Positions 1-11,690 of a stretch of 64,000 nt of DNA are shown in pieces (the stretch's first letter is position 1; every line of letters begins with the position of its first letter). The stretch comes from Luidia sarsii (lineage: Eukaryota; Echinodermata; Asteroidea; Paxillosida; Luidiidae). The notes beneath the pieces were generated by a model, which worked only from the letters and a program-made list of their open reading frames with translations, was not told the origin of the DNA and searched no databases. The stretch is taken from contig OX465109.1 in the NCBI GenBank assembly GCA_949987565.1, positions 13,967,400 through 14,031,399 on the forward strand. Reading direction: 5' to 3'. The position numbers and the translations under genes are program-made.

Positions 1-1368
1 GATTTCCAGCATGCTGCTTTACAAATGTCTGTTATCGAAATCCCCTTGAAGTAAGCCCAGGAGGAAGACACAGCCCGAACATCATGAGCCCAGATGTGAC
101 GTTTACTTTGATCGTCCGGTGCAGAAACCCAGTCCTCATTACCAAACTTGATAGCCGACACTATCCATCTACTTATGGTGTCTCTTGAGTTGTATGGCTT
201 GGTGGTAGGGCTCAGTAGAGGTGATGAGGAGCTGCGAAGTTGTTCCTCTTATCGCCTTTGTCCTATCAATGTACCATTTCAGGGCCCGGACTGGGCACCA
301 GAGTTTATCCGAAGAGGAGGCTGAGTGTGACCGGATTGACGGGACGAAGATGTCCGGTGGTTGAAAAGAAGGCGTCTGGTTTTTGGTGAGGAACCTGACA
401 CCTGGGATGAGGCGTACACCAAGAGGCTCCCATCTAATATGACCATTGGCTATGGAGAGAGCCTTGATCTCGCAACCTCTTCTTGACGTTACAACAGCTA
501 AGAGGAATGCCAGTTTGATGTCGAGGTGAAGAAGGGAGGCCCTTGCAGCGGGTTCAAATGGTGGGCCTGCCAGCAGACGTAGGACCTGACCCAGATTCCA
601 GGACGGAATAAGCTTCCTAGATGGTGGACGCTCAATAAACATTCCTCTCAGGAGGTGATGAATTGCCGAGTTGTCGGAAAGGGATGAGCCATCACCAAAG
701 CCACAGTGGATCGCCGCGATGGCCGAGCGATAATTCCAGATTGTCGACACCAGGAGGCCAGAGTGAAACAGGTGCATGAAGAAGTCAGCTACTTCTGAAA
801 CAGGTGCCGTGAACGGATCAGTAGATCGTCCCTTGCACCACGAGTCAAAATATCGTATTCGGCTGTCGTAGATCTTTCTGGTAGACGGCCGACGGCCCCT
901 GGCGGCCATAGCTGCAGCGTCGAGAGAAAGGCCTGCCTCTCGGAATGACTGTTGGACAGAGTCCAGCACGTTAGGTGCAGATGAGCTGGGTCCGGATGCA
1001 GGACGTGTGACCTGGGTTGGTAAATGATGTCCGGACGAAGCGGGAGAATCAGAGGAATGTTGACTAGGAGTCTGACCACGCGGGGAAACCACGACTGCCT
1101 CGGCCAAAACGGGGCAATGAGGAGGACGCAGCAGCTCTCCTGTTCTATTTTGGACAGTACCCTCGGTATTAGAGACAGGGGAGGGAATGCGTATGCCAGA
1201 AGTCCTTCCCAAGGGATGCGTAGGGCGTCCGTTGCCCAGGCCTGAGGATGGGGATATCTCGTGCAGTATGTGGGGAGCTGGGCATTCAGGCGTGATGCAA
1301 AGAGATCCACGTGGGGCCTGTCGAGAACCTGGAACAATGCTCTGACCACCTCTGGCTGAAGTGTCCAC
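1..1368 (-). pseudogene. DIRS-1 tyrosine recombinase, frameshifted and cut by window edge
   Basis: The SAM-like core-binding part contains STRKIYDSRIRYFDSWC and VADFFMHLFHSGLLVSTIWN; the catalytic part begins DIKLAFLLAVVTSRRGCEIK with the first Arg. The main frame stops at 169-171. Another frame continues the same protein (near 190 down to 1) with TISRWIVSAIKFG and the H-x-x-R box AHDVRAVSSS, then a Trp. The catalytic Tyr would be off the window. DIRS elements use this enzyme, not a DDE integrase, to insert circular cDNA without target duplication (family knowledge). Confidence 0.85.
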
Positions 1369-2956
1369 TCGGTGGGACGCATTGTCCCTCGGGAAAGTGC
1401 ATCCGCCAAGTTGTTGTCAACACCCGGGATGTGCTCTGCCCGGATTCGCACCGTGTGTTTGATTGCCCAGTGAAGGAGTTGCCAAGTCAGGACACACAGA
1501 CGAGGGGAGCGTGTACCGCCTTGATGGTTGACGTATGCGACTGCTGTTGCATTGTCTGACCGGATCAGCACTCTCTTGCCGTGGACCAATGGCTGGAAGC
1601 GTTGTAGGGCCTCGAAGATGGCCCGTAATTCGAGGAAGTTGATGTGCGATCCCTGGAGGTCGGGGCCCCAAATGCCCAAGGCTTGTCTCGGGGGAAGGGA
1701 GGCCCCCCAGCCGAGGTTTGAAGCGTCTGTTGTGATCACCAGCTCGTGCTTTAAAACCTTGAAAGTGGAGCCAGCCGTCAGGTTGCTTCTGTCGACCACC
1801 AAGCAAGGTGTTGAAGAACCATGGGCGATGTCGGGATCTTTAGGTCGATCGAGTCCTTCTTGGGTTTGAAATGAGCCAGGAGGTTTAACTGTAAGGGTCT
1901 CATGAACAGCCGGCACCAGGGAACGAGGTCCACGAGACTGGCCATCAGTCCTAGGAGGTGAAGCCATGCTCTGGCACTCGTGTTGCCTTGAATTTGAAAC
2001 ATGGCGACACACTGGAGTAGGTTTTTGACTCGGTCGTTGGTAGGCGATGCTATTCCCCTGCGGAGGTCGAGAACTGCTCCGAGGTAGGTTGGCGTCTGCA
2101 TTGGCGTGCTTCCTGACTTCTCGTGGTTTATGAGAAAACCGAGGCGAGACGTCAGATCGTAAGTAGCTCGGGTGGCATGGACAGCCTCGCTTTCGGAGCG
2201 GCCCACTATCAGCCAATCGTCGAGGTACAGGAAAATAAATATGTCAAAGCGGCCGAGTGATGCCCCCACGGTCTTCACGATCCTGGTGAACACCCTAGGT
2301 AAGGTGGAGAGACCGAAGGGTAGGGAACAGAACTCGAACACCCTCACCCTGTACATGAAGCGGAGGTACTTGTAATGATCAAGATGAATAGGAACGTGGA
2401 GGTAGGCATCCTTCAGGTCGATCGTAGATGCCCATGCCGGGACGGTGATGGACTGCATCACGGTGCGCAGAGTTTCCATCCGAAACCTCTTTGGACGAAT
2501 GAACCTGTTGAGCGGCTTCAGGTTGAGGATGGGTCTTCACTTCCCTGGCTCTTTCTTGGGTGTTAGAAAGAAAGTCGACATGAAGCCTCCTTTGTCTTGT
2601 GTAGAGACGGGAAGAATAGCTTTCTTCCAAAGGAGGTCCTCTATCTCCGACTCGAGGGAGCGTTGCTTGGAAGGATCTGTCGGGATCGTAGTTGGACGAA
2701 GCACCATGTCGGACGGAGGGGGACTTGAGAACTCTAATCGGTAGCCGTGAGAGAGCGTGTTGAGTACCCATCCATCCAAGGTGATGTCTCTCCAGAACCT
2801 TGCAGAGCTTTGCAGTCGACCACCAACAGGTTCAGGATTGGTGGCCGTGGACAAAGCGGGGTAGTCACCGACACCGCCCCCTAGCCGAGCGGGGGAAATG
2901 AAAGGAGTTACTATGTCGGGGTTGGGTATTAGCTGTACGCGGTCGAGGTGGGTCAC
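789..2956 (-). pseudogene. DIRS-1 reverse transcriptase-RNase H, broken
   Basis: The RT N-terminus (from 2956) contains GGRLQSSARFWRDIT and KKEPGK. A TGA then interrupts the frame at 2537-2539, where related elements have Trp. The same frame resumes through DLKDAYLHVPI and the catalytic YLDDWLIVG box. A frameshift near 1800 moves into the RNase H frame, where TTDASNLGWGAS, LELRAIFEAL, RSDNATAVAYVNHQGG and DNNLADALSRG supply all catalytic acidic residues. The DIRS-typical tail (VDLFASRLN, APFWPRQSWFP) follows. The RNase H frame overlaps the recombinase N-terminus. Confidence 0.88.
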
Positions 2957-4554
2957 GTCGATCTCGTCCGACGTTGGCTAGTGGAGGTCTGAAGCCCCGG
3001 CGGGATGATTGTTGGGGCTGACGGTAGGCAGGTAGGAACCTCCGCTGTCGCTGTATCGGTCCCGGACCACGCCTTGGCTGAGGCGGTGGCTTGGGAGGTT
3101 GTGGGAAGGAGATCTTCTGGGTCGTGTCTATCCTTTTGGCTTCGGTCTCCAGGAGATCAAGGAACTGTCCCGCGAATAAGTCTTTACCAAATATCGGGAG
3201 GTTCTGCAGCTTTGTGTTGACAGAGTCATAGGGGATGTTTAGCGCAGAAACCACGTTATCCCGCCGCGCAGTTGTAGCTCGGAGTGAGATTCGTGTGAAC
3301 TGTTCTAGTCCGATTATCAGTGACTCATCCAGGGTACGCAGAGCCAGGGCGGCAAAGTCCGGCGAGATGTCAGAGCCCTCCTCACATGCGCGGGCAAGGA
3401 ACTCAGTAAGGAAAACCATAAAGGACGTGCATTTAATACCCACTCGGGCAGCAAGGTCCACCTGCGAAAAATGTAGACTCGATCTGGTTCTTTGTTTTCT
3501 CTGGGAAAGGGGCCGCATTGGTTGATTTATGTTTTTCTGCGGCGATTTTGTCTCTAGCTGCCTCTGGGATCGCTGGTACAGAGAGGAAAGTCTCGAAGTC
3601 ATCTTGAGGAAAATGAAAGTACTTGTTGGAGCGGATATTACATGGTCGCCATTTCTTTGCGTTAGCTAGGTGATTCATGGTGTCGACGCAGGCCTTATCC
3701 AGGGGGAGCTCCGGAAAAACTGGCACCGACGAAGGAGTGTCGTTTAAAGGACGGACGATCCTGGGTATCATGCTGCTGTACTGGGGCGGGGAGGCCATTT
3801 CCCGTTGCAGTAGGTGGAGTCTTGACTCGGCGGGAGAAAGACTGCTCAATGAGACAGGGTCTTCTTCATCGGACAGCAGGTCCCCTTCGTCAGGTGCAGG
3901 CGGTCCCGAGTCGATATCGGAAGCCGCTCGGCCCATAGGTACGGCGTGGGCATGAATCTCGTTGGCTGTAGGCTGGCCCCGATAGGGCAGAGCTGCGGGC
4001 TTCTCATCTCCAGCTCCAGAGATCTGTATATCTGAATGGAGATCGGGGGCTGAGTACGGGTCCGGATCTGGATGGGTTGAGGCCGCTGGACGAGGAGTGC
4101 ATTGCTGAACCAGAGAGGACAAAGTCTCTGAAATAGCACGGAGGGCCTCTGTGGTTGACGGTGAGGGATCAGCCTTACGTTTTCTCTTCTTGCTCGAAGA
4201 ATGGTCCGAGGAAGACTTCTTACGTTTCTTCGTGGATGAAGAGTCGGACCCGGACTGGTGCGCGGACATCGCCACCGACGGGGAGGCTGAAAATACACCC
4301 AAGGCGTGGCCCCGTTGAGTAACGTCATCAGATTTACTCAAAACATGGGCCTCGGACTGGACATGCTGGTTAATGGAAAGCGGATGCCGAAAACCCCGGC
4401 GGCGTAGCAATCCAAGGGGTTCGGCAGGTCGTGCTGGCGAGTGAGTAGCAGCTGCTGGGGACCGGGCCGCAGTGTCGACTGTGGCATCCCCCGCGGTGGG
4501 AGTACGGGATGACGTCGCCGTCTTCTTAGGTGCGGAAAGTCCTCGGTCAGTCAT
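2865..4554 (-). pseudogene. DIRS-1 gag-like ORF, one frameshift
   Basis: The upstream frame (4554-3433) begins MTDRGLSAPKK and carries a Ser/Lys-rich basic stretch (SSTKKRKKSSSDHSSSKKRK, a likely nuclear-localisation signal). It continues in another frame (to 2865) through a conserved helical region (FLTEFLARACEEG, RTLDESLIIGLEQF) to a Pro/Arg-rich tail. Both frames share the phrase around 3470, so a single indel splits one ancestral ORF. It would package the element RNA (family role). The last ~90 bases overlap the RT frame, as is usual for DIRS elements. No zinc knuckle is visible. Confidence 0.75.
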
Positions 4555-4599
4555 GGTGGTCCGGAGCTGGGCACGCCGCCGCCTCAGTCGCCTCTGCGG

Positions 4600-5560
4600 G
4601 TCGGCTGGAAGCTAGAGCGGACGCACACGGCGGGTCTTGACCGCCGGAACAAAGCACACGGCCGCCCCGATCTGGGGACGCGGCCCGGTGTCTGCACAAG
4701 GCTTACGTGCGGTTACGGGCGCACGCAGTAGGCTTCCCGCAGAACAAAGCACGCAGCCGCCCCGAACTAGGGGGAGGGTGCTGTCTGGCCTTGTTCTGTG
4801 GGCACACGGCGCGGGCGCTAACCCCGTCTTGGAGAATAGCGGCCTGCCACGCCTCACCGAACTACCGTTCGTCCCACCGTTGCTGCCACGCTCTGAAAGG
4901 CCGTGCTCACGGTCGTGCAGGGGGGCCGTCACGCCTCACTGAACTACCGTTCGTCCCACTGTTGCTGCCATGCTCTGAAAGGCCGTGTTCACGAGCGTGC
5001 AGGGGCCAGAGAAGCTCGGCGTGTAGAGGCCCAGCGCTGCGGGAGGGGGGTGGGGAGGTCTCGTGGCCTTTCGTGCCTTACAGAAACGAGACCGCCACCC
5101 CGATCCGGGAGCGTGTTGCCAGAGGGGGCGGGCAGGACTCGTGGCCTTGCGCGCCTACTAACGAGTCTGCCGCCCCGGTCTGGATGGGGTCACCTGGTCG
5201 TGCCTCTCGACCGATAAAAGAGTGACCCTGTCCGTCTGTCAACCCAGCAAGCTTGGGAGTGTGAGCCGGCTAGCACCGCAACCTGCACTACACACTACAG
5301 ACACCTTGAAGCTACGATGGAGGCAGATGTAACGGGGTATTGCTGGTCGTAGCCCAACCGACCATAGGTGGTAATAGTAAGGTCGCACGTCCTATTACCC
5401 CACGAAAGCTAGAGAAACAGTATTTCCGTTCACTCTACTGTTTCCCGCGATCATTAGCAATCCCTTGCTCGCGCGGTGGCGTGAGTGGGGAGTCGCACCG
5501 CGATCACCCACGCCGCGAGCCGACGAATCCTGACGGTGGTCTCGTGATCTATTAGATAAT
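4600..5560. repeat. DIRS-1 GC-rich leader with an 81-bp tandem duplication
   Basis: The gag-proximal end is GC-rich and internally repetitive. An 81-bp unit beginning CACGCCTCAC occurs at 4848 and again at 4929 with few changes. Words such as AACAAAGCAC and CCGCCCCGA recur around 4640-4760. The block at ~5430-5550 may be the terminal repeat. Open frames here on both strands are composition artefacts. Confidence 0.6.
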
Positions 5561-6302
5561 GCACAAAGAAAACACGATACACACCAACATGCACATGCAC
5601 ACAAGTCAGAATACAGCAAAAAACACAAGTAATACGATTTCCCCAAAGGAACGATCTTACCAGGATTACAGGTAAATAACAAGCTTGAATTAGAAGTATA
5701 CAGTTGATCGAAGAACTGCCACAGAGCGCAAAAGCGAACGAAAACCTTCCGGAAACTCGGAGAGTTCGGACAACACGTCCGTTCGTAATGGCGCTAAGGA
5801 AAAAGAGGAAGATCATGGTGGCTATGCCGATAGGCATCATGGGAGATGAAGGCGCACTACCAGTTGATCAAGAATTTAGCGAATGGCATAATAGTCTAGG
5901 GAAATATGCAACTCGTATGGTAATCTGGGTAGGAGAAGGCAGTAGACTTCCTAAATAACCAGGAACAATCAATTCCAGTGAAATAAATTGATAAAGTATA
6001 CATGCGATTCAAATTTAGCACAATCAGATGTCTATGGGGCTTTTGTCATGTTTAATATCAATTGTTTTGTGGGAGGCTAAAAAGAGTCTTTAAAAAAAAC
6101 CTATGATAATCATTTTAACTGGAGTTGCGTGGTTGCTGTCTGAGTCACAGCCTCATTAGGCCTATGTCTCTTTCCAATCTTTCAAAACCAACATGAATCA
6201 TCAATTCATTTTTCGATCTTACCAATGTTGTGTAGGGGCTTTAAGAGAGTGTCACTGTAAACCTGCTACTTAATTAGGTAAAGATTTGGTTATCAATTTT
6301 AC
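5561..6302. other. WDR12 intron 7 stretch, no feature recognised
   Basis: AT-rich sequence between the DIRS-1 boundary and exon 7. An 84-codon plus-strand open frame (5704-5958) has no recognised domain and no support as a gene. No WDR12 exon is present. Confidence 0.5.
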
Positions 6303-6382
6303 CCTAATAAATGGTCTTCTTGATTCTGTTCTGGCCTTCTTGGGTTGCACTTCATCCATTTCTTCATCATCACCATCAGAAG
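6303..6382 (-). CDS. WDR12: WDR12 exon 7 (acidic/basic linker)
   Basis: It encodes TSDGDDEEMDEVQPKKAR and then TESRRPFIR, the linker between WD repeats 2-3 and the rest of the propeller (human equivalent is DEEDEMEE followed by RPRKKQK). The acceptor is TTCTTACAG and the donor GTAAAA, phase 0. No later exon is seen between 6302 and 1. Confidence 0.85.
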
Positions 6383-6652
6383 CTGTAAGAAAACAGCACA
6401 CAATTTTAAGTATTCTTATAAAGTACAGCAACAATTGTTTTGAACTGCTTACTGACTTGAGGGATTAAGACTACAGTACACTGTATATCCAATTGCAAAA
6501 TGTCAAGCCTGACATTTTGATCCTACCAGGATAAAAAGACAGAATACTCTATCTGCATTTGAGAAGGGTTTAATCTGAATTACAATGTTATTTTCTTTTT
6601 TATTTGAAGTGCTTGGTGTAAATCCATTTTCATATAAAGGTAAAATTTAGTG

Positions 6653-6692
6653 GGCCAGACGTTTCGATCCTAGCAGGACCTTTCTCAAAGGC
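6653..6692 (-). ncRNA. hammerhead-like motif at PLE-A 3' end
   Basis: On the minus strand: GCCU, core UUGAGAA, A, stem II GGUCCU-GCU-AGGAUC, GAAAC, GUC, UGGC. It fits the type-I hammerhead layout if core C3/G8 is replaced by U3/A8. Self-cleaving hammerheads are known in PLE terminal repeats. Activity of this variant is unproven. Confidence 0.45.
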
Positions 6693-6905
6693 AGAGTGAC
6701 AAGGACAAGACAGATACATGTACACGGAGGAAGGGGGGGGAGTGTGAATAGGACACGGATGAAAAACAAAGGACAAAGAGTGAAGCTGGTAGGGAGAGAT
6801 CAAAGGGAAGGGCAAGCGGTGGAGTAGGGATTAGTGAGAGGAGGGGGAAAGATCAAAGAGAAGGGCAAGGAGTAGGGTAGGGATTAGTGACAAGAAGGGG
6901 AAAGA

Positions 6906-7588
6906 TCAAAGAGAGAAGTGTGAAGGACTGAACACAAAAGAAGGATTATCAGAAAGCTGCAAGGTGTTAGTCATTACCCTCCTGGATGTTGAGACCATGT
7001 GGTTAATAGTCCGAAGACGCTTCATCCACATTTTCTCACGGCTAAGACGGACAGCATTACTACGGTGACCAAGTGATTCTATGCCCAGTACACTCATATC
7101 TGATATCGAATGATCAGGGAGATTGAAGTGATACCCAACAGGGGTGTCCATTTTACCAGTTTTGATAGTAGACCTATGGCCATAGATCCGTTTTTTGAGG
7201 GTGTTTTTGGTCTCGCCAACATACTGAATATTACAAACTCTACAAGAGATGAGGTATATGATGTTTGAGGTAGTGCACGTGATAGAGCCATAGGTCGTGT
7301 GGGTAGTTCCAGAAGAATGACCATTGAAAGCGTCTATTTCCTTGACATGTGTCTTGCAAACAATGCATTTCGAGGTACACTTAAATGTACCAAATTTGGT
7401 TGGAGGTGAAGAGTCAAAAGGGGGAACCTCTGCTCGGACAATTAAGTCACGCAGGTTACGGGGGCGCCTGAAAGCCAAAACAGGCGAATTAGGAATGGCT
7501 TCAGCCAGACGATCTGAAGTGTGGAGAATATGGTGGTTTTCCATAGTTATCTTCCTGAGAGGAGGAAGAGAAGGGTGGTAGGAAGTAC
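6906..7588 (-). pseudogene. PLE-A GIY-YIG endonuclease region (copy 1)
   Basis: It encodes the linker RKITMENHHILHTSDRL, a Cys pair (CTSKCIVCKTH) and the GIY-YIG-type core NIIYLISCRVCNIQYVGET with KNTLKKRIYGHRS, then GYHFNLPDHSISDMSVLGIE and REKMWMKRLRTI. In PLEs this domain nicks the target DNA (family knowledge). The open frame extends to 7640 only because it reads through into flanking intron DNA; the RT domain is absent. It is intact across the domain but cannot be an autonomous protein. Confidence 0.88.
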
Positions 7589-7601
7589 CACCATATAAAG
7601 G

Positions 7602-8025
7602 TATTAACACTTCGTTGTACCTTCGCAACAAGTGGTTCAAAAGAAATGAAACATATCAAAAGATACTAGTGCTGCTGTTGAAAAAATATGTCTGTTGAAC
7701 TAACATTTGGCCCTTTATATGAAAACTATTTCTATTCTCCTATTTTGTTCTATTCCTTAACCATGTACATTATATGTGCAGCAGAATGTGCGAGTGTAGA
7801 TTTGTGAAAAATATATGCCTTAGAACTTCGCTCATTCATGCCACAAAATATAGGAACTTGCTGCAGACCATGTTTTGAGCTGGCATCAACTGCGATGCAA
7901 CAACAACAAATTCTTGGTGATGCGGGGTGGGGTGAGGTGAGATGAGGTGAGTAAAATAAAAAGTAATGAAGTTAATGTGAGGGAAAAAAATGAAAGGAGG
8001 AGAGTGAAGTATTAAATTTGCATAC
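7602..8025. other. WDR12 intron 6 remainder
   Basis: AT-rich intron DNA with a short purine-rich run near 7925-7965 (GAGGTGAGATGAGGTGAG). I recognise no gene or element in it. Confidence 0.5.
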
Positions 8026-8071
8026 TTGCAGACCAGATCTTTAACATTGAATCCATTGAACCACTTGCCAT
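8026..8071 (-). CDS. WDR12: WDR12 exon 6 (46-nt micro-exon)
   Basis: A short exon encoding MASGSMDSMLKIWSA, matching the family segment ending SGSWDKMLKIWST. The acceptor is CTTTTTCAG and the donor GTATGC. It is too short for an ORF scan but exactly fills the gap between exons 5 (phase 0) and 7 (phase 1). Confidence 0.88.
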
Positions 8072-8611
8072 CTGAAAAAGTAGATCATACATTGAATATA
8101 TTAATATACAACCAAATAACAAAGACAAGTAATGAGCAAAGAAACAAAACTTGGAATAGATGGAATGGTTAGGAAGTGCTTCAGAAGAATGACTTGATAT
8201 CTTGTCATTTTCAGGTTTTCACACTTCACTATTGTGAGCATTTTCACAGTGGTCATTAAGAATCATCACAAGATAAGACAAGATAAGATGATTTTTTTAG
8301 ATTATTTATTTGAGGTACTGTATGGTGATTTTTAAAACACTTTACTGTAGTTTTTGGCAATAATGAATAGCTTAAAGGTAAACTGCAGCATCTACGTCTG
8401 TTTGAAAACTGAAAATAGGTTTTACACTTTCAATCCTTTAATATAAAAAATAGAAACAATTGATTTTGTTTACATCACTACGGTTCACACCATGAATCCC
8501 TATTGGAAGTTCAAAACATAAACACTATTCTCTTCCCATATACAGTATAACCAGACCAGTGTATATCATCTTCTGGCTTCAGGCTTGATCCAAATGACTG
8601 GCCATGACTAT

Positions 8612-9058
8612 AGCCGTGTCCACACTGGACTTATTTTTTACCGAGCCCGTGGGTAACATTCCAATGGGTAAATCCTCCCGGTGTTCGCACTTGGACTTTT
8701 CGACGATCGGCAAAACTAACCGACTCATGTACATGTACATGTACTCTAGGTACACAAACACGTTGTTACCCTACGCCCGCACGAGTATTGCATACAGTAA
8801 CGTAACGTGCGGGGCGCCGGATGTGGTTTTTTACCGAGTCGTTTACCGAGACGTCGTGTCCGGATTGGACTTATCGACTCGGTTAAATCGACCTGGTCAA
8901 TTTAACCGGGCAGAAGTTGGTCGGTTAAACTACCCACTGGAGTCGGGTAGGTTACCTGGGAGGAAAACTTCCTGGGCTGTCCGCATTGGACTTAAAATGG
9001 TCAATTTACCCATTTGCTCAGTTAGTTTTCCCATTTTAAGTCCAGTGCGGACGCGGCT
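8612..9058. mobile_element. 447-bp MITE with TIRs and TAT target duplication
   Basis: The left end AGCCGTGTCCACACTGGACT is mirrored at the right by the complement of AGCCGCGTCCGCACTGGACT. Both sides are flanked by TAT. The interior holds repeated GTAAATTGAC/GGTTAAAT words in both orientations, so the whole element can fold. The open frame across it is an artefact. The 3-bp TSD is compatible with PIF/Harbinger-type derivatives but the family is not proven. Confidence 0.75.
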
Positions 9059-9266
9059 TATGGCTGATGCTAGAACTTGTGCATTTGCCAGGACTAAAGC
9101 ATAGACAGTGCAGATATCCATGTACATCATTAATACCATCTTTAGACTTGGCCATTTCTTTGGATCTGGCCATGTGTAAGAGCTGAACCCATTATTGCCA
9201 TTGTCTTTATTACAGCCTGCAAGTGATTGTCATTAGTACAACTGGCACTTGGATATTTCATGATAC

Positions 9267-9421
9267 CTTAGTCTGTGATTTCTCAACAGCAACTGTCTCT
9301 ACACTTCCAGCATGTCCTCTGCATGAGCATAAGCACTGATGTGTTTTTATCTTGGCGTTCCATTCCCACAGAAGTAAAGTCTGATCCATTGACCCACTCA
9401 CAACCTGACATTTTGCTTCAT
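9267..9421 (-). CDS. WDR12: WDR12 exon 5 (WD repeat 2)
   Basis: It encodes VVSGSMDQTLLLWEWNAK and CRGHAGSVETVAV. The LLWEWN and CRGHAGSV words are diagnostic of WDR12 among WD40 proteins. It is flanked by acceptor TTGTTTCAG and donor GTATCA and ends in phase 0. Confidence 0.95.
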
Positions 9422-9479
9422 CTGAAACAAAAAGAAACATAAGTCAAATCTGGTGTATCTTGGATTAGAAAAAATCAAG

Positions 9480-10045
9480 TTTTGAAAAATGGCAAAGAAA
9501 ACTTTGAGTGGACTATAAGTTGAACCCAACACCTCTGGTTTTACATACCAGTGTTCTTACCATCTGCTATCCAGCCCTTAGATGGTGGCCTTCGCAAGTT
9601 ATAGTTGACTTGCCTTTACCAAGGTGGGGGCACCAGCCAGAATCATTTCACCATTAACTGCCATTTATCTCCAGGGATCACACACCTTGTTTTCATTTAG
9701 ATGTAAACAACAAATTGTTGTATAAACCTGGCTACAGCAGCTCAAAGATCACACAAAGGGGATGCAGCCTTTTCAATTTAACTGTCAAACAAACAAATGA
9801 AAACCTGATTGGGAACTTTCGAACAAATTGAAAAATTGGCAAAGAAAACTTTGACTGGAGATTACTGTATACAGTGCAGTTAATGGTTGAATTGCTTCTG
9901 ACTGGCTCCCCCACCTCCGCAGACTAGTTGACTTGTAGGGAAGGCCACTATCTAAAGGCTGCATAGCTCAGATGGAAGAGCACAGGTACAGTACGTTAAT
10001 CCAGAGGTCTCCTTGTATTCCCTGTAATGGGTAAATACTGACCCA
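9480..10045. repeat. tRNA-derived SINE-like sequences in inverted arrangement
   Basis: On the minus strand near 9500-9580 there is AAGAACACTGGTATGTAAAA, then CCAGAGGTGTTGGGTTCAAC, resembling the anticodon arm and B box of a tRNA-SINE head. On the plus strand near 9960-10020, CATAGCTCAGATGG resembles an A box, followed by AATCCAGAGGTC. The phrase GCAAAGAAAACTTTGA occurs at about 9490 and 9838. Both heads are too diverged for functional tRNAs. Confidence 0.45.
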
Positions 10046-11200
10046 CATTAGCCCCCCCCCCCCCCCGGCCAAAAAAAATCATACTTTTTTCCCAAGTATA
10101 TCTGCAAGGGATCATAATCATGATTCATTAGGCATTTCCTGTTTTTAGAAGAACAGTGCAGACAACTGAGAATTTCAGAAAGATTAAACATTAATTTGAC
10201 TGCTAAGGCATGGTCATATCAACTTGATTGAATAAAACTTAAAACTTGGACAGTGAATTTTCGTTGGAGTTGCTCTTTAATGTTATTTTGAAAGGGGGGG
10301 TTCATGATATACCAGTATTTGTTATCATGGTATATCAACTGTTTAAAATCATATAATGCCCTAGTTTTTTTCTTTCACCATGAAGAAAATGGCACTCAAA
10401 TACTGTACACACAATACATGTATAACATATTTTATCAATTGAGGATAAAATCATTTATACTCAGTGACATAATGGTTAGCTACATGTAAATCAGCTACTA
10501 AGAGACTGGTAACAAGTCTATGCCTAAAGGGTAAATGTAGCTAAAAATAGATATAGGTTGGAAAGTTCTAGAGCAGAACAGTCATTACCATAAAAGGTAA
10601 TCCTTGGGCAATGCAAATGAGATGCAAATATATGCAATAATAGCAAGCCCCTAGCCAATCAGTAAAAGGGTGGAAAACTTGCAACCAATGAGAGAGCTTC
10701 CTGTATCTACGGACTCTGTGATGTTGGTAACCTTCAGTTTGCTGCTTCACTTTGTCACAGCCTTTTTGTTCAAGCAGAACCGTGTATGATTTGCAGTTAG
10801 AATATTTTCCCGCCCTCCGCCCCAACCTCCTCCTCATTTAAGTCATGTATTGGCTTAAGGTTGTCAGGTAGGCATAATTTTGGCGGGATGTAAACAGCAA
10901 ATGGTTCCTTTTTACCCAAACAAACATTATATCATGTGTTATTAGCAAAGTTGATTGAATTCAAGTTTGGAATGGTATGATATTTGAATTGTATTTGTAA
11001 CAAGCAGTTATAATAGTGCCTTGAGGTCCCCCACGGGCTATTCAATTTCTGACTGTATGTTTCCAATGGTCAGAATTAATTACTGCTTGAGGATGATTGT
11101 GCCTTGGTACTTAACATGATAATACATATTGTTGCGGATTGTTCTGGATTTCTTGAAAAAATAACATTACAATTTTGCTATGGGGAATCCCAGGTATGGG
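10046..11200. other. WDR12 intron 4 stretch, no feature recognised
   Basis: It starts with an 18-base C run near 10052 and is otherwise AT-rich unique-looking sequence. I see no exon, conserved frame or inverted ends. Confidence 0.5.
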
Positions 11201-11214
11201 TACCAGTTGTACAG

Positions 11215-11690
11215 GTAGGGATCAGATGTATCCCTGTGGTAATGGTTGGGATCATGTGTATCCCTATGGAAATGGTTGGGATCATGTGTATCCCTATGGA
11301 AATGGTTGAGATCAGATGTATCCCTATGGAAATGGTTGGGATCAGATGTATCCCTATGGAAATTGTTGGGATCAGATGTACATTGTATCCCTATGGAAAT
11401 GGTTGGGATCATGTGTATCTCTATGGAAATGGTTGGGATCAGATGTATCTCTATGGAAATGGTTGGGATCAGATGTATCTCTATGGAAATGGTTGGGATC
11501 AGATGTATCCCTATGGAAGTGGTGGGGATGTGTATCCCTATGGAAGTGGTGGGGATGTGTATCCCTATGGAAATGGTTGAGATCAGGTGTATCCCTATGG
11601 AAATGGTTGGGATCAGGTGTATCCCTATGGAAATGGTTGGGATCAGATGTATCCCTATGGAAATAGTTGGGATCAGGTGTATCCCATAAA
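11215..11690. repeat. 30-bp minisatellite in WDR12 intron 4
   Basis: About 16 tandem copies of a 30-bp unit containing GTATCCCTATGGAAATGGTT. Shorter 27-bp variants with GGAAGTGGTGGGGAT occur near 11510-11570, and one unit near 11375 carries an extra CATTGT insertion. Because 30 is divisible by 3, long open frames appear on both strands; these are not genes. Confidence 0.92.

Larger units (their letters stand above)
1..5560 (-). mobile_element. DIRS-type tyrosine-recombinase retrotransposon (DIRS-1), left-truncated by window
   Basis: A DIRS-order element reads right to left: GC-rich leader (~4600-5560), gag-like ORF, reverse transcriptase, RNase H with the typical C-terminal tail, and an overlapping tyrosine recombinase that runs off the window. 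It lies in a WDR12 intron in the same orientation as the gene. At least two frameshifts and one nonsense codon break the coding region, so it is not autonomous as it stands. The right boundary is approximate: the 3' partner of any terminal repeat is outside the window, so inverted ends cannot be checked. Confidence 0.85.
6641..7591 (-). mobile_element. Penelope-like element family A, 5'-truncated copy 1, with 10-bp TSD
   Basis: The 3' part of a PLE on the minus strand. It is bounded by direct repeats CATATAAAGG at 6631-6640 and 7592-7601, a clean target-site duplication. It contains the C-terminal endonuclease region and ends with the family's terminal motif (read on the minus strand: AAAGGTCCTGCTAGGATCG, then AAACGTC). 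It lies in WDR12 intron 6 in the gene's orientation. Confidence 0.9.

Noticed and set aside
1..5560. Target duplication or inverted repeats for DIRS-1
   Set aside because: The left end is outside the window and DIRS elements usually make no target duplication, so neither can be assessed.
5704..5958. 84-aa open frame next to DIRS-1
   Set aside because: No recognisable domain and no partner frame; lies in a WDR12 intron.
8604..9104. 166-aa plus-strand open frame
   Set aside because: It spans a MITE end to end; no domain, and TIRs with TSD explain the sequence.
9960..10030. Possible tRNA gene
   Set aside because: The A-box-like and anticodon-arm text is there, but no acceptor pairing or intact B box; a SINE remnant is more likely.
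11215..11690. CRISPR-like regular repeats (also 54240, 56640, 61045)
   Set aside because: Units are contiguous with no unique spacers, in a eukaryotic intron or transposon; they are minisatellites.
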